Assembly: GCA_037443785.1 (NCBI GenBank)
Contig: JBBINR010000036.1
Location: forward strand, 1-34,581
Direction: 5' to 3'
From: JAQUOA01 sp037443785
GTDB taxonomy: Bacteria; Bacteroidota; Ignavibacteria; UBA10030; UBA8401
DNA: 34,581 bases
The notes below the pieces were generated by a model. The model searched no databases. It was not told the origin of the DNA and saw only the letters and a list, made by a program, of their open reading frames with translations. The translations under genes and the position numbers were made by a program. Below are positions 23,663-31,842 of this stretch, in pieces; the first letter of the stretch is position 1, and each line of letters opens with the position of its first letter.

Positions 23663-24475
23663 TTAATTTTTCCTTTTCATTGCTTCGTACAATATTACTG
23701 CACTGGCGCTTGCTACATTCAGTGAATCAACGCCATCTTTCATCGGAATGGTGACGAATTCATCACACTGCAGGAGTATTTCAGCCGAAATTCCATGTCC
23801 CTCCGCACCTAAAACAATACAACTGTTTGATGAAAAAGGTGTTCCCCCAATTTCTCTGCTCTGCATTTGCGGATGAGCGGCATAAAGAATTATCCCTGTC
23901 GATTTCATTTTTTGAATATCCGCTAGTGAATCATTTGCATAGACAATTGGAAGTTGAAAAATATTTCCCATCGAATTTCTCACCGAACGACGCAAATAAG
24001 GATCGCACGAAGAGGGAAGAACAATCAAAGCGTCTACGTCGAAACAGACACAATTCCGAACGATAACACCCATGTTTTCAGAATTTGTAATTCCATCGAC
24101 AAGCACATACCGCGAAGTTGCTTTTTTCTTTTGCAGCATTTCTTCAATTGATATTTGCCGCGGCACTTTTGCGACAGCCATAATTGACTGATGTAGCCGA
24201 TGTCCAACAATTGATTCCAACAATTTTTTTTCACCCACGAAAATTTCAATCCGGTGAGGATTATTTTCAATTAACATCCGATGAAGGTCGAGCCACTCAG
24301 CGGAGAGGAGAATTGAAATCGGTTCGATTGAACTTTCAAGAAGGCGCAATACAACTTTTTCGCTCTCCGCCACAAAAATTCCCTGGTACAGGTGATCCAT
24401 TGGGCGACGCAGCGTTCGATACGGTTCAAGTTTAATGGATTCTAATGATGAAATATTTTGAATTGATTTAATCAT
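23663..24475 (-). CDS. TrmH/SpoU-family RNA 2'-O-methyltransferase
   Basis: Transfers methyl from S-adenosylmethionine to a ribose 2'-OH in rRNA or tRNA. 270 residues: an N-terminal substrate-binding domain (to about 105, FVAESEKVVLRLLES like the L30e-type RNA-binding half) and a SPOUT domain with the three motifs: NSENMGVIVRNC (131-142, probable catalytic Arg140), VLGAEGHGIS (221-230) and IPMKDGVDSLNVASASAVIL (243-262). The knot-forming pattern is complete. Which RNA and base is not readable. It lies alone on the - strand between the epimerase and gltX; its start faces gltX with about 66 nt between. Confidence 0.9.
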   Translation of the reverse strand: MIKSIQNISSLESIKLEPYRTLRRPMDHLYQGIFVAESEKVVLRLLESSIEPISILLSAEWLDLHRMLIENNPHRIEIFVGEKKLLESIVGHRLHQSIMAVAKVPRQISIEEMLQKKKATSRYVLVDGITNSENMGVIVRNCVCFDVDALIVLPSSCDPYLRRSVRNSMGNIFQLPIVYANDSLADIQKMKSTGIILYAAHPQMQSREIGGTPFSSNSCIVLGAEGHGISAEILLQCDEFVTIPMKDGVDSLNVASASAVILYEAMKRKN

Positions 24476-24541
24476 GGCTCTCTTTGGAAGTCAGGCAAAA
24501 GTTTGGTATTTTTCTTATTATTCGAAATAAAAAGGGTATTA

Positions 24542-25984
24542 ATGACTTCAGTTCGTGTACGGTTTGCGCCAAGTCCCACAGGATATCTTCACGTCGGCGG
24601 ATTGCGCACTGCTCTTTATAATTATCTTCTTGCGAAAAAAAATGACGGCACTTTTATCCTGCGAATTGAAGATACCGATCAATCTCGTAAAGTGGAAGGC
24701 GCTGTTGAAAATTTAATTGAATCGCTTCATTGGGCGGGAATTGATTTTGATGAGGGACCGGGAAAAAATGGGAATTCTGGCCCATACATTCAATCCCAAC
24801 GATTGGAAATTTATCGCACCCATGTTCAGCAATTATTGGATCAAGGAGCCGCATATTATTGCTTTTGCACGTCGGAACGATTAGAAGAACTTCGTAAACG
24901 GCAATCAGAAGCGAATCACGCAACAATTTATGACCGTCATTGCAGAGGAATTTCAATTGATGAAGCAAAGCGGAGAGCCGCCAGCGGAGAATCTCACACC
25001 GTACGAATGAAAGTTCCAATTGACGGTGAAGTTATTTTTACTGATCAAATTCGCGGAACCGTCAACATCTCTAATCATATAACGGATGATCAGGTGCTGT
25101 TGAAGTCTGACGGATTTCCGACGTATCATCTTGCCAACGTCGTTGATGATCATTTGATGAAAATTAGTCACGTTATTCGCGGTGAAGAATGGCTGCCGAG
25201 CACACCCAAACATATTTTGCTCTATCAAGCGTTTGGGTGGGAGATTCCTCAATTTGCGCATCTCCCATTATTGCTCAATCCTGATAAAAGTAAATTAAGC
25301 AAACGGCAAGGAGATGTCGCTGTTGAAGATTATCGTTCAAAAGGATATCTCAAAGAAGCGTTGGTGAATTTTGTGGCGCTTCTTGGGTGGAATCCCGGCG
25401 GTGAAAAGGAAATTTTTTCTCTTGAGGAATTGATAAAGGAATTTTCTTTGGAACGCGTTGGAAAATCCGGAGCAGTATTTAACATTGAGAAGCTCAACTG
25501 GATGAACCAACAACATATAAAGTTGGCTTCAGACAAAAGCCTTTTTGAAATAATAAAACCAATTGCTCAATCACGGGGTCTTCAACATGTTTCGGATGAA
25601 TATCTTACTCACGTCATCGGGTTGATGAAAGAACGTGTTGTGCTCCTTCCTGAATTTATCGACTCATGCCGATATTTTTTTGATGATCCGATTGAATATG
25701 ATGAGAAGGCTCGTGCAAAAAGCTGGACTGCTGATGCACCGAATTATTTACGAAAATTGGCGGAACGATTTCAACTGATTACACAGTTTGAATCAGCTTC
25801 TGTAGAAGCAGCATTACGTTCGACAGCGGAAGAATTTTCTGTGGGTGCAGGTAAGTTGATCCATCCACTTCGACTTGCTGTTTCGGGTGTTCCTAATGGC
25901 CCATCGTTGTTTCATATGATTGAAGTGCTGGGAAAAGAAACAACAATGCGAAGAATTGAACGCGCGTTGCAGCAATTGGGGTAA
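24542..25984 (+). CDS. gltX: Glutamyl-tRNA synthetase
   Basis: Charges tRNA-Glu with glutamate. 480 residues from ATG 24542; a longer reading from 24503 adds a hydrophobic segment with no family match. Class I signatures: PSPTGYLHVGG (11-20, HIGH-type motif) and KLSKRQG (251-257, KMSKS-type). Also RIEDTDQSR (about 40) which binds glutamate, and YHLANVVDDHLMKISHVIRG near 200-220. The C-terminal anticodon-binding helical domain starts near 320. No zinc Cys set as in E. coli GluRS is evident. Whether it is discriminating or also charges tRNA-Gln cannot be told; asnS is present nearby but glnS is not in the window. Confidence 0.95.
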   Translation: MTSVRVRFAPSPTGYLHVGGLRTALYNYLLAKKNDGTFILRIEDTDQSRKVEGAVENLIESLHWAGIDFDEGPGKNGNSGPYIQSQRLEIYRTHVQQLLDQGAAYYCFCTSERLEELRKRQSEANHATIYDRHCRGISIDEAKRRAASGESHTVRMKVPIDGEVIFTDQIRGTVNISNHITDDQVLLKSDGFPTYHLANVVDDHLMKISHVIRGEEWLPSTPKHILLYQAFGWEIPQFAHLPLLLNPDKSKLSKRQGDVAVEDYRSKGYLKEALVNFVALLGWNPGGEKEIFSLEELIKEFSLERVGKSGAVFNIEKLNWMNQQHIKLASDKSLFEIIKPIAQSRGLQHVSDEYLTHVIGLMKERVVLLPEFIDSCRYFFDDPIEYDEKARAKSWTADAPNYLRKLAERFQLITQFESASVEAALRSTAEEFSVGAGKLIHPLRLAVSGVPNGPSLFHMIEVLGKETTMRRIERALQQLG

Positions 25985-26031
25985 GACAATAACGGCATTG
26001 CTTCTGGAGCGATGCTTAAATATATTCCTAC

Positions 26032-26400
26032 ATGAAAAAATTCGACATCATTAAATTGCATAATGCCGTGTTCTATGCGTATCACGGAGCATTAAGCGAT
26101 GAGCAAAATCTTGGCGGAAAATTTGAGATTGATGTCGAACTGTATTGCGATTTATCGGACGCAAAAACAAGTGACCATCTCAGCGAGACGGTGAATTACG
26201 AAAAAGTCTATGCAGCGATGAAGAACGTAGTGACAGAAAAAAAATATTTTTTGATTGAAGCGCTTGCGCATTCAATCGGCGACAACATTCTTCAAAAATT
26301 TAGCGCTGTGCAAAAAACGATTGTTCGTGTGCGAAAACCTGGCGCACCAGTGCATGGTGTGATTGATACAATAGAGGTGGAGGTTGAAAACGAGCGATGA
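26032..26400 (+). CDS. folB: Dihydroneopterin aldolase
   Basis: Folate pathway: converts dihydroneopterin to 6-hydroxymethyl-dihydropterin plus glycolaldehyde. 122 residues, the normal length. Typical features in order: FYAYHGALSDEQNLGGKFEI (14-33, with Glu24), SDHLSETVNYEKVYAAM, FLIEALAHSIGDNIL and VRVRKPGAPVHGVIDTIEVEV, where the KPGAP Lys is the catalytic residue. Overlaps the folK start by 4 nt (ATGA), so the product is passed to the next enzyme of the same operon. Confidence 0.94.
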   Translation: MKKFDIIKLHNAVFYAYHGALSDEQNLGGKFEIDVELYCDLSDAKTSDHLSETVNYEKVYAAMKNVVTEKKYFLIEALAHSIGDNILQKFSAVQKTIVRVRKPGAPVHGVIDTIEVEVENER

Positions 26401-26942
26401 GGCATTTGGTGTATCTTGGGCTTGGATCTAATGTCGGGAACAGTGTAGAGTTTATTGCCGAAGCAATTCGAGGGATTTCACGATTTGACGGAACAAGTGT
26501 TGAATCAATATCGCCTGTGTATCAAACAGAACCTGTTGGCGGAGTCGCGCAAAATGATTTTCTCAATCTTGCCGTGTGTGTCAAAACTGAATTTGAATAT
26601 CAGTTGTTCCATAAAAAAATAAAGGAATTGGAACAAATTATTGGCCGAAAGGAAACGGTACGCTGGGGACCGCGCGAAATAGATATTGATCTGTTATTAT
26701 TTGATAATCTTATTGTTGAGACTGAAACCTTGAAAATTCCGCACCGAGAAGTGCAAAACAGAAAATTTGTTTTGCAGCCGTTGGCCGATATTGCATCGAA
26801 TGTTGTCCATCCTGTTTTTAAAAAAACAATCGGTGAAATGAATTCTGAATGTACAGACACCCACGGAATTATGTTTTCCGATCAATTCACTTCACAACTT
26901 TTATTGCTGATCAATGATTCAATTACAAACCCGACCCGCTGA
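26397..26942 (+). CDS. folK: 2-amino-4-hydroxy-6-hydroxymethyldihydropteridine pyrophosphokinase
   Basis: Transfers pyrophosphate from ATP to the pterin made by FolB. 181 residues. Motifs: YLGLGSNVGNS (5-15), VYQTEPVGGVAQNDFLNLAV, then the family block RWGPREIDIDLLLFDN, in which the two Asp of DID bind magnesium, and IPHREVQNRKFVLQPLADIA. The C-terminal tail after about 160 is longer than in E. coli FolK. Its 3' end overlaps the deoxynucleoside kinase gene by 29 nt. Confidence 0.95.
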   Translation: MRHLVYLGLGSNVGNSVEFIAEAIRGISRFDGTSVESISPVYQTEPVGGVAQNDFLNLAVCVKTEFEYQLFHKKIKELEQIIGRKETVRWGPREIDIDLLLFDNLIVETETLKIPHREVQNRKFVLQPLADIASNVVHPVFKKTIGEMNSECTDTHGIMFSDQFTSQLLLLINDSITNPTR

Positions 26943-27582
26943 CATCAGATACATAGCCATTGAAGGAGTGATTGGTGCAGGAAAGACGACCCTTGCGAAC
27001 ATGATTGCAGAGCGTTTGAATGCAAAACTCGTCATGGAAAAATTTGAAGAAAATCCGTTTCTGCCGAAGTTTTATGAGGATCCGGAACATTACGCGTTTC
27101 AAACGCAAATTTTCTTCTTACTCAGCCGCTATAAGCAGCAACAAGAATTATTCCAGGGAGATTTGTTTCACAACTTTTTGGTCTCCGATTATATCTTTGA
27201 TAAAGATAAAATCTTCGCCTATCTGACTTTGCAGGATGATGAATTAAAGTTATACGAATCGCTGATTGGGACGATTGAGAAAAATATCCCAACTCCCGAT
27301 CTCGTCGTCTATCTGCAATCAAGTGTGGATCGGCTGATGGCAAATATTAAAAAAAGGGGACGCTCGTTTGAAGATAATATGTCGCAGGAGTATATCAAGG
27401 ATTTGAACGAGGCCTATAATTATTTTTTCTTTCGGTATAAAACAAGTCCGCTGTTAATTATCAACGCGACGGAAATTGACTTCGTCAGCAATCCGGAAGA
27501 TTTTGAAGATTTACTGGAGCAAATTTTGCGGAAAGACAAAGTTCCGGTTGAGTATTACAATCCGAAATCGAAGGCAAAGTAG
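26914..27582 (+). CDS. Deoxynucleoside kinase (dAK/dGK type)
   Basis: Salvages deoxynucleosides by ATP-dependent 5' phosphorylation. 222 residues. Walker A is GVIGAGKTT (18-26). FEENPFLPKFYEDPEHYAFQ and FLLSRYKQQQEL form the substrate pocket; VSDYIFDKDKIFAYLTL holds the aspartate and the base-contact residues; PDLVVYLQSSVDRLMANIKK and RGRSFEDNMSQEYIKDLNEA carry the lid arginines. Members of this kinase group next to folB-folK are frequent in Bacteroidota/Chlorobiota-type genomes. Base preference cannot be read. It has no ribosome site of its own that is clear and is probably coupled to folK. Confidence 0.9.
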   Translation: MIQLQTRPADIRYIAIEGVIGAGKTTLANMIAERLNAKLVMEKFEENPFLPKFYEDPEHYAFQTQIFFLLSRYKQQQELFQGDLFHNFLVSDYIFDKDKIFAYLTLQDDELKLYESLIGTIEKNIPTPDLVVYLQSSVDRLMANIKKRGRSFEDNMSQEYIKDLNEAYNYFFFRYKTSPLLIINATEIDFVSNPEDFEDLLEQILRKDKVPVEYYNPKSKAK

Positions 27583-27584
27583 CT

Positions 27585-27779
27585 ATGTTATTCCGTTTTA
27601 TCGTTTGGCTGATTATTGGTTTCATCATTGCAAAAATTTTTGGCGTGCTTCTGAAGACTGTTCGTAATTTTCTGTTTCCTCCGAGCTATATAAAAGGATC
27701 AGTCAGAGATCGGAAAGAGAACCGTGAGCAGCATGAAATTCAAGACGTAGATTACGAAGAGATTAAAGATAAAAAATAA
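27585..27779 (+). CDS. Small single-pass membrane protein
   Basis: 64 residues: one membrane segment (about 4-22, FIVWLIIGFIIAKIFGVLL) then a charged tail with acidic end (QDVDYEEIKDKK). It follows the kinase by 2 nt and precedes the glycosyltransferase by 6 nt. Similar short proteins (DUF4834-like) sit in Bacteroidota operons without known function; the resemblance is only in shape. Confidence 0.7.
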   Translation: MLFRFIVWLIIGFIIAKIFGVLLKTVRNFLFPPSYIKGSVRDRKENREQHEIQDVDYEEIKDKK

Positions 27780-27785
27780 TTTCCA

Positions 27786-28910
27786 ATGGCATCGGTCGAA
27801 AAATTTATTAAAAGATTATTGCTTCAAATTATCGGAATGTTCCGCTCCGACAGAAAAATCTCGCCAAAAGAGCTTCCCGTTAAATATTTCAAACGAATAC
27901 TTCTTATTCGACAACATGATCAGCTTGGTGATTTGTTAATTACAACGCCGGCAATTCGCGCTGTCCGAAAACGATTTCCCGATGCACACATTAGTGTTGT
28001 TGTGCGGGAATATACTGCGCCAATGATGTGGGACAATCCGCATATTAACGAAGTCATTGTATTCTATGAAAAATTTAAGCAATGGAACTGGGTGACATTT
28101 CGAGGTTTTCTTCAGCAGCTGCGTCAACAAGGCGGATATGATTGTGCAATTGTTTGGATACAGAAATGGCGTTCACTATCATCCGATATTATTGCAGTGT
28201 TGAGTAAAGCAAAATATATCATCGGACCCGACCACATAAAATTGGTTCCGGATGACCCGGAAAAAATTTACAATGTCGTTACGCACCGGGCAAAAGTTCA
28301 GCAGCACGAGATAGAACACAATCTTGACATTGTTAAAGCGATCGGCGCTCAACCTGATGGGTACGAGTACGATCTTGAAATCGATAATGAAGAACGCATT
28401 CAGGCTGAAATGATTTTTCGATCAATGGAAATTCATACTACACTTCTTGTTATTGGAGTTCATTTTGGCACGCTTGATAAAACCAGAAGATTTCCTTTAA
28501 AAAAGTTGGCACAAGTGATTGATTGGCTGACAACAAATTATGAATGTGAAATTATTCTCATGATTGGACCGAATGAAGTGGAATTACGTGATCAATTGCG
28601 GGGAATGATAAAATCGAAAGTATATGCAGCTCCTATTATGCCGATTCGCGTGGCTGCTGCATTTATGAAACATCTTCATCTATTCTTGTGCAATGATACC
28701 GGTACACTTCACATCGCATCGGCGATGCGTGTGCCGACCGTTTCGTTCCATGGGCCGAATGATCCGGCAATATGGAAACCGATGCACCCGCGTCATATAG
28801 GGGTTCGCGCTGCGGACACGAAAATTACTTCGATAACTGTTGAAATGGTGATTGAAGCTCTAAAGGCACAATTACATGATCATCGGATGACGAAACTATC
28901 GACGGATTGA
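27786..28910 (+). CDS. Glycosyltransferase family 9 (heptosyltransferase-like)
   Basis: Probably transfers heptose or a similar sugar to lipopolysaccharide core on the cytoplasmic side of the inner membrane. 374 residues with the GT-B layout: KRILLIRQHDQLGDLLITTP near 37-56 (acceptor domain, with the conserved RxDxxGD-like site here RQHDQLGD), then DAHISVVVREY, and the donor domain with VIGVHFGTLDKTRRFPLKKL, LCNDTGTLHIASAMRVPTVS and FHGPNDPAIWKPM near 310-340. In GT9 the D-TG-x-x-H-I-A motif binds the nucleotide sugar. Exact sugar unknown. The N-terminal basic helix suggests membrane association. Confidence 0.88.
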   Translation: MASVEKFIKRLLLQIIGMFRSDRKISPKELPVKYFKRILLIRQHDQLGDLLITTPAIRAVRKRFPDAHISVVVREYTAPMMWDNPHINEVIVFYEKFKQWNWVTFRGFLQQLRQQGGYDCAIVWIQKWRSLSSDIIAVLSKAKYIIGPDHIKLVPDDPEKIYNVVTHRAKVQQHEIEHNLDIVKAIGAQPDGYEYDLEIDNEERIQAEMIFRSMEIHTTLLVIGVHFGTLDKTRRFPLKKLAQVIDWLTTNYECEIILMIGPNEVELRDQLRGMIKSKVYAAPIMPIRVAAAFMKHLHLFLCNDTGTLHIASAMRVPTVSFHGPNDPAIWKPMHPRHIGVRAADTKITSITVEMVIEALKAQLHDHRMTKLSTD

Positions 28911-28929
28911 ATTTGTTTGTACTGCTGTG

Positions 28930-29877
28930 ATGAACAATAAAAGTGAACTCATGAATACCATCGATTTTGAAAGAGAAATTCTTCGTCTCAAAAAAGAGAT
29001 GAATGCAGTGATTCTTGCTCATTATTATCAAGAATCTGAAATACAAGACCTTGCTGATTTTGTTGGCGATAGTCTTGAGCTTTCACGAAAGGCGGCGTCA
29101 ACGAATGCCGATGTGATCGTTTTTTGCGGCGTTCATTTCATGGCGGAGACAGCAAAGATATTAAATCCGCACAAACCGGTTTTACTTCCCGATCTTGAAG
29201 CGGGATGTTCGCTCGCCGACGGCTGTCCGCCGATTCCTTTTAAAAAATTAAGAGAAGAGCATCCAAATCATCTTGCAATTACCTATATCAATTGCAGTGC
29301 TGAAGTAAAAGCGTTGAGTGATATTATTTGCACATCGAGCAATGCAGAAAAGATTGTCAACCAAATTCCAAAAGATCAGCCGATTCTTTTCTCTCCCGAT
29401 AAAAATCTTGGCGCATACATCAACAAGAAAACAGGCAGAAACATGCTGCTGTGGAATGGCAGTTGTATCGTTCACGAGACTTTCAGCGAACGGAAACTGA
29501 TTGCTTTACAGATTGAACATCCAGACGCAGAATTGATTGCTCATCCGGAATGTGAGGATGTGATTTTACAAAAAGCAAAATTCATCGGTTCAACGAGTGC
29601 TTTATTAAAGTACGTGCAGAACACCGATAAGCAAGAATTTATTGTGGGAACAGAGGTAGGAATTATTCATCAGATGGAAAAACATACATCGGGCAAAAAA
29701 TTTCTCCCTTTGCCCCCTGATGAAAATTGTGCCTGCAACGAATGTCCGCATATGAAGCGTAACACGATGGAGAAATTGTATCTTTGCATGAAGAACATGA
29801 ATCCGCAAATTCACATGCCAGCAGATCTCATCGAACGTGCGAAAAAACCAATTGAGCGAATGCTGCAAATGAGTTGA
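28930..29877 (+). CDS. nadA: Quinolinate synthase
   Basis: NAD biosynthesis: condenses iminoaspartate with dihydroxyacetone phosphate to quinolinate using a [4Fe-4S] cluster. About 315 residues. HYYQESEIQDLADFVGDSLE near 36-55 is the family entry motif. Cluster ligands: Cys in VIVFCGVHFMAET near 75, Cys in AHPECEDV near 200, and Cys in the region DENCACNECPHMKRNTMEKL near 265. NLGAYINKKTGRNMLLWNGS is the substrate segment. ATG 28930 is used; GTG 28927 or ATG 28951 are alternatives. It has no nadB neighbour here. A strong terminator follows its stop. Confidence 0.94.
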   Translation: MNNKSELMNTIDFEREILRLKKEMNAVILAHYYQESEIQDLADFVGDSLELSRKAASTNADVIVFCGVHFMAETAKILNPHKPVLLPDLEAGCSLADGCPPIPFKKLREEHPNHLAITYINCSAEVKALSDIICTSSNAEKIVNQIPKDQPILFSPDKNLGAYINKKTGRNMLLWNGSCIVHETFSERKLIALQIEHPDAELIAHPECEDVILQKAKFIGSTSALLKYVQNTDKQEFIVGTEVGIIHQMEKHTSGKKFLPLPPDENCACNECPHMKRNTMEKLYLCMKNMNPQIHMPADLIERAKKPIERMLQMS

Positions 29878-29878
29878 T

Positions 29879-29907
29879 AAAAAATCCCGCCGTGAGCGGG
29901 ATTTTTT
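29879..29907 (+). terminator. Terminator after nadA
   Basis: AAAAAATCCCGC pairs with GCGGGATTTTTT, 12 bp around the loop CGTGA. The T-run of the right arm continues after one A. It begins 2 nt after the nadA stop and ends the long gltX/fol/nadA run. Confidence 0.9.
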
Positions 29908-29910
29908 ATT

Positions 29911-29944
29911 TTTGTAGATGGTATATTGTTTTACTATATTTTTG
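29911..29944 (+). promoter_or_regulatory. Bacteroidota-type promoter candidate before asnS
   Basis: TTTG at 29911-29914 and TATTTTTG at 29937-29944, the latter a full match to TAnnTTTG, with 22 nt between. This is the -33/-7 form known from Bacteroidota. It directly follows the nadA terminator and lies 25 nt before the asnS ATG. Confidence 0.42.
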
Positions 29945-29968
29945 AGAATTTAATAACAAAGGAACTCT

Positions 29969-31267
29969 ATGGCGTCAAAATATTATATCGAAGATCTTTC
30001 AAAACATGTTGGTGAATCGGTGACACTTCAAGGCTGGTTGTATAACAAACGCTCCAGCGGAAAAATAAAATTCTTATTGCTTCGTGACGGCACGGGAGTA
30101 TGCCAGGGAGTTGTCGTGAAAGCAAATGTGAATGAAGAAATTTTTAATCATTGCGATGAATTAACGCAGGAATCTTCCTTTGCAATGACGGGAAAAGTCA
30201 GGAAAGAAGATCGCGCACCCGGCGGCTACGAAATGGATGTGACTGACGTGAAAATAATTTCAATCGCGAAAGAATATCCTATTACGCCGAAGGAACATGG
30301 AACAGATTTTTTAATGGATCGCCGCCACTTATGGCTTCGCTCTTCACGCCAGCATGCAATTATGCGAGTGCGTCATGAGATTATTCGAAGCATTAGAGAA
30401 TTTTTTGACAATCGCGGCTTTACCTTAATGGACGCACCGATCTTCACTCCTGCCGCTTGTGAAGGAACATCAACACTATTTGAAACAGAATATTTTGATC
30501 TTGGTAAAGCATTTCTTACACAGTCCGGTCAGTTGTACGGAGAAGCCGGTGCAATGGCGTTCGGAAAAACGTATGTGTTCGGTCCGACATTTCGTGCAGA
30601 AAAATCTAAAACACGTCGTCATCTTACCGAATTCTGGATGGTCGAACCGGAAGTTGCATTCAACGACCTTGATGATAACATGGATTTGGCTGAAGCATTT
30701 TTGCAGCATATCGTAACAAATGTTCTCAACAATCGTATGCCCGAATTGAAAACTCTGGAACGAAACGTACAATTTTTGGAAAACGTAAAGAAACCGCTGC
30801 CGCGAATCACGTACGACGAAGCGGTTGATATTCTTCATAAAAAAGGAATTGCATTCGAGTGGGGAAATGATCTTGGCGGAACTGATGAAACGGTAATTTC
30901 AGAACAATACGATCGTCCTGTCATGGTTCATCGATATCCGTCCGCAGTGAAAGCATTTTATATGAAGCGTGATCCAAAGAATGAAAAGCTTGCACTTGCT
31001 GTTGACGTACTGGCACCGGAAGGATACGGAGAAATTATTGGTGGAAGTCAACGCGAAGAAGATATTGATCTTTTACTTGCTCGGTTGAAAGAGCACAATC
31101 TTCCGCAGGAAGCATTCGATTGGTATCTTGATCTTCGTCGATATGGCTCAGTGCCACATTCGGGATTTGGGCTTGGAGTAGAACGAACTGTTGCATGGAT
31201 TTGCGGATTGGAACATGTGCGGGAGACCATTCCATTCCCAAGAATGATCTATCGTATAACGCCATAA
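29969..31267 (+). CDS. asnS: Asparaginyl-tRNA synthetase
   Basis: Charges tRNA-Asn with asparagine. 432 residues. Residues 1-105 are the OB-fold anticodon-binding domain (VTLQGWLYNKRSSGKIKFLL). Class IIb catalytic motifs: motif 1 near 140-155 (IRSIREFFDNRGFTLMDAPI), motif 2 FGPTFRAEKSKTRRHLTEFW, followed by MVEPEVAF, which is the AsnRS form rather than AspRS, and motif 3 GFGLGVERTVAWICGLEHVR near 395-414. FLTQSGQLYGEAGAMAFGK is the amino-acid pocket. AAAGGAA at 29959-29965 is a good ribosome site. Its own promoter candidate and the preceding terminator suggest a separate transcript. Confidence 0.95.
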   Translation: MASKYYIEDLSKHVGESVTLQGWLYNKRSSGKIKFLLLRDGTGVCQGVVVKANVNEEIFNHCDELTQESSFAMTGKVRKEDRAPGGYEMDVTDVKIISIAKEYPITPKEHGTDFLMDRRHLWLRSSRQHAIMRVRHEIIRSIREFFDNRGFTLMDAPIFTPAACEGTSTLFETEYFDLGKAFLTQSGQLYGEAGAMAFGKTYVFGPTFRAEKSKTRRHLTEFWMVEPEVAFNDLDDNMDLAEAFLQHIVTNVLNNRMPELKTLERNVQFLENVKKPLPRITYDEAVDILHKKGIAFEWGNDLGGTDETVISEQYDRPVMVHRYPSAVKAFYMKRDPKNEKLALAVDVLAPEGYGEIIGGSQREEDIDLLLARLKEHNLPQEAFDWYLDLRRYGSVPHSGFGLGVERTVAWICGLEHVRETIPFPRMIYRITP

Positions 31268-31323
31268 TGATATTTGCTCTAATTCTATTTTGATAACTTT
31301 CTTTATTTACATATAAAAAATTT

Positions 31324-31842
31324 ATGGAAACTCCACAACAATACGCCGCAAGAATATTGGGAAATGTTGAAGGACAAGATTCAATGAAGGTTCTTTCAAC
31401 TACACCGCAAAAGATTAAAAAAATTCTCGGAAAGCTGACAAAAAAATCGATCTATAAGAAACCTTCTGAAACGAAATGGTCAATCGCGGAAATTGTTGCC
31501 CATCTAGCAGAAACAGAACTTGTGAATGGATGGAGATTTCGCATCATCGCTGAAAAAAATGAAGTGCCAATTCAGCCGTTTGAGCAGAATGACTGGGCAA
31601 AAAATTCGAACTATCAGAAAACGGATGTAAAAGCAATGTTGAATCTATATTCTGTTTTGCGCGAAGCGAATTTGCAGTTTATCAAAGGATTGCCGAAAGA
31701 GAAATACGAAAATTTTGGAATGCATGCTGAACGAGGAAAAGAATCAATTTCTCGTCTTATAAATCTTGAAGCGGGTCACGACATCAATCATCTTCGTCAA
31801 ATCGAAGCACTTGCTGCCTCATATAAACTTAAGAAAAAATGA
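31324..31842 (+). CDS. DinB-like four-helix protein
   Basis: 172 residues of the DinB/YfiT superfamily, four-helix proteins that often bind a divalent metal and act as thiol-linked transferases or have unknown roles. KWSIAEIVAHLAETE (51-65) supplies His60; GHDINHLRQIEAL (151-163) supplies His152 and His156. This H..HxxxH arrangement is the usual metal triad, so the site looks intact. Its stop overlaps the start of the ABC ATPase gene, suggesting one operon, but a functional link is not evident. Confidence 0.82.
   Translation: METPQQYAARILGNVEGQDSMKVLSTTPQKIKKILGKLTKKSIYKKPSETKWSIAEIVAHLAETELVNGWRFRIIAEKNEVPIQPFEQNDWAKNSNYQKTDVKAMLNLYSVLREANLQFIKGLPKEKYENFGMHAERGKESISRLINLEAGHDINHLRQIEALAASYKLKKK

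Noticed and set aside
25993..26014. Imperfect hairpin between gltX and folB
   Set aside because: The stem has a wobble pair and no following T-run; too weak to call a terminator.
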